Positions 1 to 10,854 of a stretch of 64,000 bases of DNA are shown one piece after another. The stretch is from Adiantum capillus-veneris. Taxonomy: Eukaryota; Streptophyta; Polypodiopsida; Polypodiales; Pteridaceae. The stretch spans positions 52,932,619 to 52,996,618 of the forward strand of contig CM043952.1 of the NCBI GenBank assembly GCA_014529385.2, given 5' to 3'. The position numbers were made by a program, and so were the translations under genes. Position 1 is the first letter of the stretch, and the number at the start of each line of letters is the position of its first letter. Below the pieces are notes generated by a model that ran no database searches, was not told where the DNA came from, and saw nothing but the letters and a program-made list of their open reading frames with translations.

Positions 1-742
1 GAGGAAACTTTTCTTCTTGTTGTGCATTCTTCTCTTTGTTTCCAGTCTTGGCTACCATGAAGATGGATGTTGACGTGTCTGAGCTTGTAGAATTAATCCT
101 CTTTGGGGCGTGGACTTTATTTTGGGTTTGCTTTCAAGGTCCACTGCAATTTGAGTTTTCCACAATAGATAGCCAATGTTGAAGCACTATGTGAGCTATG
201 TATGGTTGTTGTGGATAGCTCGCTTACAAAATTTTTCATTGCTTGTCATTGTAGGCCATTCTTTGACTTTCCATTTTTGGTTGGAGCTTTGTTGTCGACC
301 TTGGAGGAGATAAAAGATTCTCTTGATAAGCATATAGAGACCTGCAATTTTTGCTCCAAGTCGTTGTCGATTGATTTGGGTAGACATTTCCTTATTGTTG
401 ATGTGGAAGAAATATATACAAGAATTTTGATGATGAAAGTGTGTAGATTAGGGTCTAAAACCTGGATGAGCAAAGGGAAAAAAACAGGTGGGAAAAAAGT
501 ACCTTTGGTATACGCTCTTATTGGAAATGAGCATTTGGACTTGAAGTACCTGTCATGCAAGCTGAGTGCTTGGAAGAAAAAAAGAAAGAGTTCCTAATGC
601 AAGTGTCAATTATGGGACACTCTATATGTTTATCAAAAATTTTCAAACAAAAGCATGTAGTGTAAGAGATGGAGTTGATGGGTGCTTCAAGGAACAAATG
701 TAGCACATGTGACATCAAAGGACGTCTCAATAGCTTCCACGT
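1..742. other. Flank without identified gene
   Basis: No LTR, LINE or host-gene motif was recognised. One forward open frame at 202-597 (131 codons) is lysine-rich at its end and matches no family I know. Without a homologue or splice signals I do not call it a gene. It could be an exon or the remains of an older insertion interrupted at 743. Confidence 0.4.
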
Positions 743-1926
743 TGTCAGGAGTTTCTTGGATCAAGGGATTGCGCATATGTACGTACACATGCATGGTGCA
801 TCGAATAAAGGATTTCCCATTTTCCATAGCCAGGTGGTTACGTGGGGCTCACATGTGTACAGGTAGGACACGGTGTACATAGTGCATCGATTCTCACTAT
901 CACCAGTACCAGTGTGTTTGTTCTATAATAATAAGGACTTGGTAGCGCGTAAAACTTCTCGAGGAAGCTATCCACGGGCCGACGACATTAGGTAAGCAGA
1001 TGCGTCAGATGGCATCTAGTGGCGTGAGGAGGTCGAATGGGGTCAATACTTGTACGTGGATGAGTACGGACAATACTTGCACGTGGATGATTACGGACAC
1101 AACGTAGGTGTTTTCTTGTGATACTTATGCAATAAGGTCATCATGAGGACCACTTTTTGGGTCCACTTCACGTGGTGGCGGGATGCATTATTGAAAAAAG
1201 TCGAGTGCCAGGTGTGCGTATGGATGCAGCAGGGTGACAACTATGCACTGCGAGGTAAGTTTTTGGCATGTTCAAGGTCCGTTTGAGGTCATCTAAACGG
1301 CCAAGGGTGCCCAAGTGATAAAGCTAAGTGTGGGAACTGAAAAAACGGAGAGAAGATCAGAAAAAACGTGGAGAGAAGAGGAGGAACAGCCGCAACTATG
1401 TTTTTGGGGTTTTTCGAGCCTATTTTGGCCGTAAACTGCTCATCCGAGGTCGGATTTGAGCACTTTGATATTGTAGACTGTGGTTTTGGGCCGTTCCGGA
1501 CGTGATGGAACTGTCCATTTTTCCAAATTTCTCATTATTTTTTTTGTTGTTTTGGCTGTGTAAGTTTCTCCTATGAGCGAAGCTTCTGCTCCAGTTTGTG
1601 ATTGTATGTGGCTTATTTTACCCATATTGTGTGAGCTATTTGCCCCATTGGTGCTGGCCCAAGCTCAACTGTATTGAAATATCAAAAATTATCCTCTTTT
1701 GAGCTGAGTTTTTTTGGTGTGTGTGTGTGTGTCTCTCTCTCTCTCTCTGTGTAGTGGGTAAATGGGTAGTCTCTCTCCTCTCACTCCATAGGTGTGTTCC
1801 TTGTCTCGGCCAGGTGGGTTATGTAAGCCGAGTGGTGTCCCATAGTGTGTGTGTGTGTGTGTGTCTTCTCAAAAGTGTGTGTCGGGTCGTTATAAAGGCG
1901 TTCTCTGTGTTTGCACCCCGCTTACA
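743..1926 (+). repeat. 5' LTR
   Basis: Begins TGTCAGGA and ends TTACA, and is repeated with small differences from 8318. It contains an alternating TG/TC tract near 1718-1749 and a second TG tract near 1846-1863. The end is placed just before the TGGCGCC site at 1933. The start is supported by the polypurine tract that immediately precedes the matching base of the 3' copy. Confidence 0.85.
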
Positions 1927-1932
1927 TTCTAT

Positions 1933-1950
1933 TGGCGCCCCCACGGAGGA
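1933..1950 (+). promoter_or_regulatory. Primer-binding site candidate
   Basis: TGGCGCCCCCACGGAGGA lies six bases past the LTR end. TGGCGCC is the usual start of plant Ty3 primer sites complementary to a tRNA 3' CCA end. The rest does not match tRNA-Asp or tRNA-Lys, so the primer is unknown. Confidence 0.6.
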
Positions 1951-2651
1951 TCTTCTTGGAGTACCTTCTGCTTCGAGCTTCGAGCTTCGAGATTCGGGAT
2001 TAGAGGTTATAGGTTACAGGTTACAGGGACAGGTACAAGTGATTCACACAGGTACAGGTAGCTGGAGTACAGTGATATACTAGCAGAGGTGTCACTTGCA
2101 CTTGTTGTGGATATGCATCATTTGGCGCCTGTTTGAGCGCATTATCTGCTCGATTGTACGTTACTTGTGGAAACTGCCATTGTACGTCTTTATGGAGCCA
2201 TACTTGGTTTTATTTGGCAGTCCCAACCATTTCTGAGACTTGGTCTGGAAGATAGTCATTTCTGAAAGAGGACTATACGCGATTTTCATTAGCCTTCGTG
2301 AGGGGGTCAATAGCGTGAGGTTTTATCGAGCTGGGGGATTCTCAAATGTGGAGATCCTTTCGGTGATACAGGTAGCTGGAGCACCCTTTTCGTGACCTCG
2401 GCATAGGCTATGTACTAGTGATTCCTATTTGATGGTCGGGTTCTATTGTTGGCAGTTTATGCATACATATACATTCTATATTTTGGATTCTTACTGCTCT
2501 ACTTCTGGGGAAACTCTGCCAAAACTTTTCCAACTTATGATGGCTGGTTTTCTGGTCCTTTAAGCCATTTATACTGTTATGCTGCTGAAATTTTGGCAAA
2601 ATCATAAGATAAGTCCGGTGTGCCTTCTTGGGAGCTGCATGGTTGGCTTTA

Positions 2652-2870
2652 ATGGATGATGAAAATGGCCCTCAATTCACTCCTTTTCATTTAACTCAGA
2701 GAATCCAGATAAATGTTCATGTGTCCAGGAAGATTTTTTTCCAACAGCACATAGTCTTTATGTTCGGGCCAAGAAGATTAAGAAAGAACCTGAAATGTCC
2801 TTTGCCTGTTGTAATTCCGATGATTAACTATGAAAACTCATTTGATGTGCATGTGTTTGTCCTTATCTAA
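2652..2870 (+). CDS. Leader peptide shared with another LTR element
   Basis: A 72-residue open frame between the primer site and gag. No family recognised. Its core, from RIQINV to the C-terminus, aligns without gaps to the reverse-strand peptide at 27226-27444: about 30 of 56 residues are identical and many others conservative (V/I, M/L, N/D). Shared motifs include SRKI, FQQ, IVF, FGP and RL. In the FQQ to RL block, 7 of 11 identical residues use different codons, which suggests selection on the protein. The ATG at 2652 is chosen; the frame opens upstream at a TTG at 2628. Function unknown: it could be a captured host domain, a conserved upstream ORF, or part of a larger spliced product. Confidence 0.55.
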   Translation: MDDENGPQFTPFHLTQRIQINVHVSRKIFFQQHIVFMFGPRRLRKNLKCPLPVVIPMINYENSFDVHVFVLI

Positions 2871-2973
2871 AGTTGAGCTCCATTGAAGTTTTTGGGAATT
2901 GAGTCAGTCAAAAGTTTTCGATTCTTGCACGTGTGTTTGAAGGGGTTCTCGAAGCATCGTAGCTTGGGTAGCC

Positions 2974-3927
2974 ATGGCTTTCTCTTATCCGGAATTTCAT
3001 GGAAGAAGTGATGAAGATGTGGAAAACTTTTTGGAAAAGATGGCAGTTGCCTGCATTAGCAACCAGATCCATGACCCTGCGTAGATGTTACGTCTTCTCC
3101 AAATTTGTTTGAAGAGTGATGCACGAGTTTGGTCCAAAGCATTTGAAGAGGAGTTGCGTGTGGCTGATCCACCTGTAAGATTGAGTTGGGACAATCTAAG
3201 GAATGGACTGGAAGTGGAGTTTGTGAAGATAGAAGATCCTGAAAAAGTGTGGCAAGAAGTACAAGGTTTGGTGCAAAAGGAAGGTGAGCCAGTAGATGCG
3301 TACATACGTAAGTTCTCATTGGCATGGGAGACATTGTGCAAGGCCTTAGCACCACAAGTACCCCCACCTCACATGATGAAGAAGGACAGGTTCTTGACTC
3401 GTCTTTGGGAGAATATACGTTGGAGAGTGGAGCTAAAGAAGCCTAGGAGATATGAAGATGCACTAGAGGTAGCAAGGAATAAAGAGTGGAAGCTAAGAAA
3501 AATGAGCCAGCTAGGAGTAGAGTCTTTGCCCATGAGGTCTGAATTTCAGCCTATGGACTCTTTACAAGGTTGCATGCCAGGGGTTCATCATGAACCAGTG
3601 GTTCCTATTACTCCTCAGGTTATGCCAGCAGTGGTCACTACAACATTGCAAGATGATGGGCTTAGGCAAGACATGAGGCAAGTGCTAGATTTAATGAAGA
3701 ATCTTGGCCTAAACATGCTAGGTCAAGTGGGAAATAATCGAGGTCGAGGGAGGTTTGCAAATCAGCCAGGAGATGAAGAAAGACCTAGGAATGGTGTTGG
3801 ACAAAGCAATGGTATGTTCTGGAGGCAAACTCCCACATGTTATAATTGTGGAGAGTTGGATCACGTCAGCCCACAATGTGATAAGCCACCAAGGATGGGG
3901 GGAAACATGTATCCATTGCCAAGGTAG
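2974..3927 (+). pseudogene. gag: Gag polyprotein, with stop codons
   Basis: The frame starts at ATG 2974 with FHGRSDEDVENFLEKM, typical of the N-terminus of plant Ty3 Gag, meets TAG at 3082-3084, and continues in the same frame from 3085. The capsid-type region is followed by a zinc knuckle CYNCGELDHVSPQC at 3838-3879 (CX2CX4HX4C), which packages RNA in the virus-like particle. A second TAG at 3925-3927 ends the frame just after the knuckle. Both TAGs sit where CAG (Gln) would be expected, consistent with C-to-T change. The following frame is in phase. Confidence 0.8.
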
Positions 3928-5118
3928 GTGCTAACTAGGTCAAATGATTATGGCATTGAAATCAAGGGAGAAGCAGGAACCAGTGGATTAACCCAGGAGA
4001 AAAAGGGAAAGACACAAGTGTTAAGTGTAGTCACCTTGGAGAAGGCATCAAAGCTAGAGGATACATTAGTTATTCCTATTGGGAAGAGGACCACAGAGGA
4101 CAAGGAACGAAGAAGTGCTCTAGGTCCTAGTAAGAAGAAGGGAAAGAGCCATGCAGGCAAAGATGTCAAGGCTAAGAGGAAAAGGAGGGCTCGTCGCAAG
4201 TTTCATGTTTCAGATTTTCCACTAGGGGATGGGCAATTAAGCTATGACATGAAAGAGGATCTGACAAGCAGGAAAGTGGATGTTACTTTTGGGCAGCTTA
4301 TAGAGATGGTGCCTAAGCTAAAGCGACAGTGGAAGAGGATGGTTAACCCAAAGGAGAAAGAGCCATAGAGAGGTTCAATAAAGGTGTTGGCAATGGATGA
4401 GCTACCAGACATTTGCCCAATAGTAGATGTGTGGCACAAAAGAAAAAATATGGGACAAGGTTATGTTGATGACGGAACCCAAATATGTGTCATAACACAC
4501 TCATGCATTGAGAAAATGGGTCTTACAGTGACTGGGGTGTCAGGCTTTCGGATCAGATTGGCAAACCATCAGAAAGTAAAATGTTTGGGTGTTGTAAAGA
4601 GCTTATAAGTGGAAGCATATGATGCAAACGTAGTGGTTGATTTTCATGTGATGCCAGCAAGGTTGGGACCATATCCTATTATACTGGGTAGACCATGGTT
4701 ACGTCCTGTAGGAGCTGTTCAAGATTGGCGACGTGGTACGATTAGCCTCTATGGAAAGACAGGTGCCAAGAAGCTATATAATATGGACACAAGGAAATGA
4801 TTGGAAGAGATTTATGAAGATGAAGATGAGTCTAGTGATGAAGACTATTCCACAGTGTCTGACGAGGACAGTGATAGTACTACCAGCAGTGATGAAGATG
4901 CTGATGTTGTATTTCTTTTGATGGACAAAGAAATCCAGGAGTCTGGTTTAGTTGCATTTGCGAATGAGGTTGAAGATGAAAGTGAAGGGCCTTATGAAGT
5001 CATTGAAGGGCTGATGCAAACCAAGGTGATTGTCAAAGAAGCAAGAATTGATGACACAAATGATCAGTGGAGACCTCTCAGCTATGCAGAAGGAGATATA
5101 GTTGCACATGCTGGCTAG
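3928..5118 (+). pseudogene. Basic linker and protease-like region
   Basis: Same frame as gag, broken by TAG at 4366, TAA at 4606, TGA at 4798 and TAG at 5116. Residues encoded at about 4100-4200 are very basic (KKKGKSHAGKDVKAKRKRR). A retropepsin-like segment follows: VDDGTQICVITHS sits where the D-S/T-G catalytic motif belongs (here D-D-G), and IILGRPWLRPVGAV is the usual C-terminal protease signature. An acidic stretch (about 4801-4920) leads into RT. The frame shifts near 5100. The altered catalytic motif and the stops mean no working protease. Confidence 0.65.
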
Positions 5119-6042
5119 TTTTGCTGATTTGTTCATTACTTCATATGAAGAGATTAGAGGGTTCAAGGGAGAAGAGATGCATATAGAGCTGAAAGAATGT
5201 GCTAAGCCAGTGCGGCAAAGGCTAAGAAGGATGGGTCAAGAGCAAATGGAAGCTTTGCGTGAAGAGGTGGACAAGTTATTGAAGGCGCGGTTCATAGTCC
5301 CTGAGAAAACCACAGAATGGGTAAGTCCAGTAGTAGTCAGCCCAAAGAAGGATGGAAAGTGGAGGATTTGTGTAGATTTTAAACCCTTAAATGTAGCCAC
5401 TAAGAAGAACCCATATCCTCTTCCATTCATTGATCAGATCTTGGATTCAGTGGGGCAGGTTATAAGAGGTACAGTGTGTGTGATGGTTTTCAGGCTATTT
5501 TCAATTGAAGATCGCTCTTAAAGACCGCACAAAGACAACTTTCATTACGCCATGGGGCTGCTATTGCTACACAGTATTTCCATTTGGGTTGTCAAATGGA
5601 CCTTCCTTCTATCAAGAGATAGCAAATTGGGTGTTGGAACCATTCATTGGTAGTTGTATTAAAGCTTTTATGGACGACTTCTGATGTCTACAGCAGTAGG
5701 GCTGAACACCATGAGAAGTTGCAGATGGTATTGGCTCGATATGATGAATGTGGAGGACAACTAAATCCAAATAAATGTCATCTAGCACAGCCAAGGGTGA
5801 AGTTATTGGGCCATATGGTGTCAGAAAATGGCATTGAGGTTGATCCAGACAAGGTTAATTCTATTATTCTTCTTCCATCACCTACGAGTACGAAGCAATT
5901 GGCAACCTTTATACACAAAGTAAAGTACATGGCACGGTTTATTCCATTGTCTTCACAGGTCCTTTATGCATTACAGCAAGTGGCAAAGCATGATCCACTG
6001 CAATTGGACGACAAGTGTTTCAAGAGGTCACAGAGGTGTTAG
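5102..6042 (+). pseudogene. Reverse transcriptase, frameshifted
   Basis: Recognisable Ty3 RT blocks: TTEWVSPVVVSPKKDGKWR, NPYPLPFIDQILD, FITPWGCYCYTVLPFGLSN, the catalytic FMDDF at about 5666-5682, and LNPNKCHLAQPRVKLLGHMV. A frameshift near 5480 (a T run shortened relative to the copies at 9437 and 18569) and a TGA right after FMDDF break it. The enzyme would copy element RNA to cDNA in the particle. The same region is present in partial copies at 9437-9573 and 18569-19255. Confidence 0.85.
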
Positions 6043-7072
6043 GGGGGTTGTCAGCCATGCAGGCTCTTGATTGGGAGCAAGTGTTTTATGTAAATCCATC
6101 AGTAGGGGATGATGCCATTGGAGCCATGCTATTGCAAAAGGGGAAGGGCAAGTCGAGTGAAGTTGGTAGCAGAGAAAGTTCTCGAAAGAAGAACTAGTGA
6201 TGGCCAGTGCAATATTTGCTTGTCGTCGACGATTTCGTCATTACTTGCTACCACGACCTTTTGTTTTCTTTACGAGTTATGCCTTTTTGCCACAGTTAAT
6301 TAATGGCACTAACATGTCAAATGTGGTCAAGAAATGGGTAATTGAGCTACAAGAGTTTGAGCTCTCTTTTCTAGTGGAAGACAGTACAAGGGCTACCCTA
6401 GCCGATTTGTTGACTTACAAGGAGAATCCCCTTCTTGTTAAGGAAGAGGTGGTGAGAAATGTAGTTGAAGAAGTGCCACAGATCAGCAATGCACATGTGT
6501 TCTTCTTTGATGGCTCTTACAGAAAGAGCCATGATGCGGCTTCAGGGGATATAGCACTTTATGATCCAGAGGGGAAGCTAGTATGCAAGAGAGGGTTCAA
6601 ATTGGATGCTCATAGTAACAATGAGGCTGAATATTCTACTTTGGAAGCCGGATTACACATTTGTTTGAAGCATGGGGTTAGAAGGTTGAGCATAAAAGGT
6701 GATGCCTTGTTAGTGGTGAAGCAAGTGCTGGGTGTGTGGAAGAGCAAGAACACCTCTTTGAAGAAAATGTGTTTCAGAATTAAAGGCCTGTTAAAAAAGT
6801 TTGAATCATGGAGCATCAGACACATTGAACGTGCTCTAAATGGAGAGGCACATGAAGCAGCTCAAAGCATGATTGGGGAGCTATTTGTGTTAAGGTCCAC
6901 TTTACCTCTTTATCATGGCCGGGAGAGTTTGGCTCAAGAAGAGGAGTTTTTGCTAACAGGAATCATTCCAAAGGAGATTCAGAAGTCTAAGAAGTATGGT
7001 TTTGTGCGTAGAGCATACAGGTACAAATTGATTGGTGGCGTCATATACATAAAGGGGCTAATCTCGTGTTGA
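6015..7072 (+). pseudogene. RNase H plus archaeal-type RNase H
   Basis: The first, frameshifted RNase H runs from DWEQVFYVNPSVGDDAIGAM (about 6070) to CRRRFRHYLLPRPFVF (6220-6265). A second domain follows in one open frame from 6197: FFDGSYRKSHDAASG, SNNEAEYSTLEAGL and GDALLVVKQV show the D-E-D arrangement of archaeal-type RNase H. A dual RNase H before integrase is the hallmark of the Tat group of plant Ty3 elements. RNase H removes the RNA strand during cDNA synthesis. Confidence 0.75.
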
Positions 7073-8187
7073 GACGTGTACCTTGGCGGGAGAATCTTTA
7101 TAGAGTGTTGGAAGAGAATCATGAAGGTGCATGTGGCGGCCATTTTGCTCTAAAGATCACCTTGCATAAGATCTTGCAAGAGGGATATGTATGGCCTAGT
7201 TTGCACAAGGATGTTCACCATTGTTGTAGGTCTTGCAATAGGTGTCAAGCATTTGGGAAGAGAGTGTTGAAGCCAAAGCTAGGAAAAACCATTATGGCGT
7301 TTGATATGTTTGAAAAGTGGGGAATTGATGCAATAGGCCCGTTACCTATCACAAGCAGGGGCAAAAGCTATATTTTGACTGCAGTGGACTATCTCTCTAG
7401 ATGGTCAGAGGCTATAGCAGTTAAACAAATCACTACAAAGGATGTGGAAAAATTTGTGTATGATGAAATATGTTGCAAGTTTGGGGTGCCATTGGAGCTA
7501 CTTTCAGATAAGGCGCCAATATTTAGAGCTAAACTACTAGACTTTTTATGCACAAAGATAAAGATTAGGCACCAGCATACCACTCCTTATTATCCACAGT
7601 GTAATGGCTTAAATGAAAGATTCAATGCTGAGTTGGTACAAATGCTTTCAAAAGTGACAGAGCACCAAGGAAAGAATTGGGATTTGGAATTTCCTAGTGC
7701 ATTATGAGCTTAGCGTACTTCGGTGAAGACAGGTACAGGGTTTACTCCATTTCATTTGGTATATGGAAAGGAGGCATTATTGCCTGTGGAAGTAGAGTTG
7801 CCTGCTGTCAAGATGCTAGAAAAGTTGCTTGGGCCACCTAGTGATCCATTCAAAGAGAGAGTGTTACAATTACAAGAGGTTCAGCTAGATAGGATGAATG
7901 CATTGGAACATTATGGGCAGATGCAGGCTAAGGCTTTGGAAAAGATAAATGAAAAGGTCAAAAGTAAGGGTATCAAGCAGCATGACTTGGTTTTGTGCTA
8001 CAACAGTAAGCTGGACAACACCTTCCAAAAGAAGTTTCAGATTAAGTGGGAAGGCCCTTTTAAGGTGGTGGAGTGTTTTCCAAATGGTACATATCAGCTG
8101 GCTAACCTAGATGGGATCCTGCATAAGTCAAGGGTCAATGGATTGCGTCTTAAATTATATCATGCCAGGTTAATGATGGTGGAGTAA
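7066..8187 (+). pseudogene. Integrase with C-terminal GPF/Y-like module
   Basis: Zinc-binding HHCC region (HHCCRSCNRCQAFGK), core with WGIDAIGPLP, a second D in GVPLELLSDKAPIF and E in YYPQCNGLNERFNAE, then KWEGPFKVVECFPNGTYQLAN, a GPF/Y-type module. TGA at 7705 and TAG at 7711 interrupt the segment before KTGTGFTPFHLVYGKEALLP, and the frame resumes in phase. The enzyme would insert the cDNA in the genome; this copy is inactive. The frame ends about 110 bp before the polypurine tract, so there is no room for an env-like ORF. Confidence 0.85.
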
Positions 8188-8299
8188 GATGAGCTGTCTG
8201 TGGAGCAAGTAATGTATGTGAGGGATGAGGAGACCTGTGATGAGACAAGTCTCATATCTCTTTTTGTTGCTGATGCTGATCATGAATGATCTAGCAGGC

Positions 8300-8310
8300 T
8301 AGGGGATGGG
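8300..8310 (+). promoter_or_regulatory. Polypurine tract
   Basis: The purine-rich run TAGGGGATGGG lies seven bases upstream of the 3' LTR start at 8318, the expected place for plus-strand priming. Confidence 0.6.
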
Positions 8311-8317
8311 CAAATTA

Positions 8318-9436
8318 TGTCAGAGTTTTTTGGATCAAGGGATTGCGCATATGTACATACACATGCATTGTGCATCGAATAAAGGATTTCCCATTGTCCA
8401 TAGCCAGGTGGTTACGTGGGGCCCATGTGTACAGGTAGGACAGGGTGTACATAGTACATCGATTCTCACTATCACCAGTACCAGTGTGTTTTTTCTATAA
8501 TAATGAGGAGTTGGTAGCGCGTAAAACTTCTCGAGGAAGCTATCCGTGGGCCGACGACATGAGGTAAGCAGATGCGTCAGATGGCATCTAGTGGCGTGAG
8601 GAGGTCGAATGGGGTCAATACTTGTACGTGGATGAGTACGGACACATGGGTGTTTTCTTGTGATACTTATGCAGAAAGGTCATCATGAGGACCACTTTTT
8701 GGGGCGACTTCACGTGGTGGCGGGATGCATTATTGAAAAAAGTCGAGTGCCAGGTGTGCGTATGGATGCAGCAGGGTGATAACTATGCACTGTGAGGTCA
8801 ATTTTTGGTATGTTCGGGGTCCGTTTGAGGTCATCTAAAAGTCCAAGGGTGCCCAAGCGATAAAGCTAAGTGTGGGAACTGAAAAAACTGAGAGAAGACC
8901 AGAAAAAACGTGGAGAGAAGAGGAGGAACAGCCGCAATTGTGTTTTTGGGGTTTTTGGAGCCAGTTTTGGCCATAAACTCCTCATCTGAGGTCGGATTTG
9001 AGCACTTTGACGTTGTAGACTAGGATTTTGGGCCGTTCCGGACGCGATGGCGTTGTCCATTGTGCAAAATTCCTCACTGTTTTTCTGTTGTTTTTGTTGT
9101 GTAAGTTTCTCTTATGAGCGCAGCTTCTCCTCTAGTTTGTGATTGTATCTTGCTTATTTTACCCATATTGTGTGAGCTATTTGCCCCATTCGTGCTGGCC
9201 CAAGCTCAACTGTATCGAAATATCATAAATTCTCCTCTTTTGAGCTAAGTGTTTTGGGTGTGTGTGTGTGTGTGTATCTCTCTGTGTGGAGTGGGTAAAT
9301 GGGTAGTCTCTCTCCTCTCACTCCATAGGTGTGTTCCCTGTCTCAGCCAGGTGGGTTGTGTAAGCCGAGTGGTTCCCCATAGTGTGTGTGTGTGTATCTT
9401 CCCAAGAGTGTGTGTCGGGTTGTTATAGAGGCGTTC
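8318..9436 (+). repeat. 3' LTR, truncated at its end
   Basis: Matches 743-1926 from TGTCAGAG onward, with a deletion near 8641 that removes a partly duplicated segment present at 1055-1100. It stops after GAGGCGTTC near 9436, where the 5' copy continues to the LTR end. The next bases are RT sequence. The last 60 or so bases, the TSD and any original flank are lost. Confidence 0.8.
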
Positions 9437-9573
9437 GTGTGTGATGGTTTTTTAGGATATTTTCAATTGAAGATTGCTCTTAAAGACCGCACAAAGACAA
9501 CTTTCATTACGCCATGGGGCTGCTATTGCTACACGGTATTGCCATTTGGGTTGTCAAATGGACCATCTTTCTA
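9437..9573 (+). pseudogene. Orphan RT fragment
   Basis: Encodes CDGFLGYFQLKIALKDRTKT through LPFGLSNGPSFY, nearly the same as 5478-5612 but with the T run intact, so the frame is open here. It abuts the broken 3' LTR with no spacer. Either illegitimate recombination or template switching could have made the junction, which lies in a GTGTGTG stretch. Confidence 0.7.
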
Positions 9574-9880
9574 TACGTTTCTAAGAAGGGTTTTTAATGT
9601 AGAAGCTTCTTCACTCATTCCTCACTATGATGAGTGTGAGTGTCTTTTGGACTTCTTCCTTCACTTATCGCTATACTACAGTGACTTGACTCTTATGCTC
9701 ACCTATACCAGCTTGAGCGATTATGCTCAACTCTTCTAGCTTGAGCAATACCTAGAATACTAAGATGCTTAGACCACAGAGAATATTACATGAAGGTTTG
9801 GAACTAACACCTCGCTCATTTAGTGGCTTAGCTGTCCGACTCTGACTATTATGCCATGTATTTTTAATGGCGACTTGGAC
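9574..9880. other. Unidentified spacer
   Basis: Short open frames only, with several CTTGAGC/GCTTGAGC repeats near 9700-9750. No LTR was recognised for the reverse-strand element that starts at 9881, so its 3' end may be missing or unrecognised here. Confidence 0.3.
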
Positions 9881-10711
9881 TTACCTATTCAAGGCCAGAA
9901 ACCCAATTCTATAAGTTCTTGAAATGTAGTCATTTTCCATTGTGTTGGTCTTTGGATGCACCATTTTGTCGAGTAGGTTGACATACTTTGGCTCCTCTTG
10001 ACTTGCTTGTCGAGTGACTGAGGTAGTATTTGCGTTATCTTCCATGAGAAGCAATCGTTGATGTGTTTGGGTTCTTTGTGATTGAGTTTCCACTATCAAT
10101 TTTGGAACCCACTTTGTCTTTGGTCCTTGTATGACCGTCTTTGGCATTTTACCTTCTTCGATAATTTGATGGACACTACGCTTCGGTAGCCATAACTGAT
10201 TGTTTCCATTGTAGAAGCCTTGATTTTGGAGTTGATGACGAGGTATCCATCTAGAGATTGCGGCGGCCTTGGTTGCAATGGGCTTCTGTTGGTTGTTGAT
10301 TGTCTTTGCTTGCTTTGGGGTAGAAGCTTGTGCTGCATGATTTCTCTTGGTTGTCCCAGATTGAGCTACAATTTTTGGTAACCATATTTGAGTGTTACCT
10401 TCATAAAATCCTTGTGCTTCGAGTAGCTTGACTGGAATCATCCGCTGCTTCACCTGTTTGTGTTGGGTAGCTTTGTTGAAGTCTGACTTTGAAACCCATA
10501 CTTTTTGTGTTGGCCACTTGGAAGGTCTTTTCTTCTGGCTTTTGTTGTTTTTCTTTCTCTTGCTTGGGTTGTTTGTCCATCGTTGATATCTCAGCTTGCT
10601 CTTTGTAAAATTTCTTCCTTGAGGTGAGTAGATCCAGCCTGTTAGTTTAGGCTTTTTAGCCCAAACATTAGCGTTTGCTGAGCAGTGATTGACTCGTTTG
10701 ATGCTACCCAC
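9881..10711 (-). CDS. Basic protein with W-[LV]-P-K repeats
   Basis: Unrecognised 276-residue protein lying where pol would be expected. Repeats can be seen: QGFYEGNTQIWLPK, QGFYNGNNQLWLPK, KTKWVPKLIVE and QKVWVSKSDFN, each an aromatic/basic block after a Q/N-rich spacer. It is rich in K, N, Q and T with few acidic residues, so RNA binding is possible but unproven. No membrane segment is evident. The frame is uninterrupted, unlike most of the element. Alternatives: an extra ORF of this lineage placed before the 3' LTR, or the C-terminus of a Gag-like protein. Confidence 0.5.
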   Translation of the reverse strand: MGSIKRVNHCSANANVWAKKPKLTGWIYSPQGRNFTKSKLRYQRWTNNPSKRKKNNKSQKKRPSKWPTQKVWVSKSDFNKATQHKQVKQRMIPVKLLEAQGFYEGNTQIWLPKIVAQSGTTKRNHAAQASTPKQAKTINNQQKPIATKAAAISRWIPRHQLQNQGFYNGNNQLWLPKRSVHQIIEEGKMPKTVIQGPKTKWVPKLIVETQSQRTQTHQRLLLMEDNANTTSVTRQASQEEPKYVNLLDKMVHPKTNTMENDYISRTYRIGFLALNR

Positions 10712-10854
10712 CCTGTCACCTTTTGTTGTTGAGGCTGAAGTTGTGCTTCATGTTTCCAAACTGGGTCTTTGACTTGGATGTGTTCTTTGGACACTAGCAC
10801 TTGGTTTATTCTCTTCGGCTTCTTCCTAATGCTTTGATGTGATGGAAACTTTGG

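Larger units (their letters stand above)
743..9436 (+). mobile_element. Ty3/gypsy LTR retrotransposon, Tat-like, degenerate
   Basis: Two direct repeats (743-1926 and 8318-9436) flank a primer-binding-like site, a leader, gag, protease-like region, RT, RNase H, a second RNase H and integrase, in the order of Ty3/gypsy elements. RNase H followed by an archaeal-type RNase H is known from the Tat lineage. The reading frames carry several in-frame stops and frameshifts, so this copy is dead. The 3' LTR stops short at about 9436, where it joins an RT fragment, so no target-site duplication can be checked. Confidence 0.9.

Noticed and set aside
946-965. tRNA-like GGTAGCGCGT stretch in the LTR (also about 8511)
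   Set aside because: Only about ten bases match a tRNA D-arm; there is no acceptor, anticodon or T-arm.
3925-3930. Programmed Gag-Pol stop readthrough at TAG 3925
   Set aside because: Other in-frame stops of the same kind occur before and after it, so mutation is the simpler cause.
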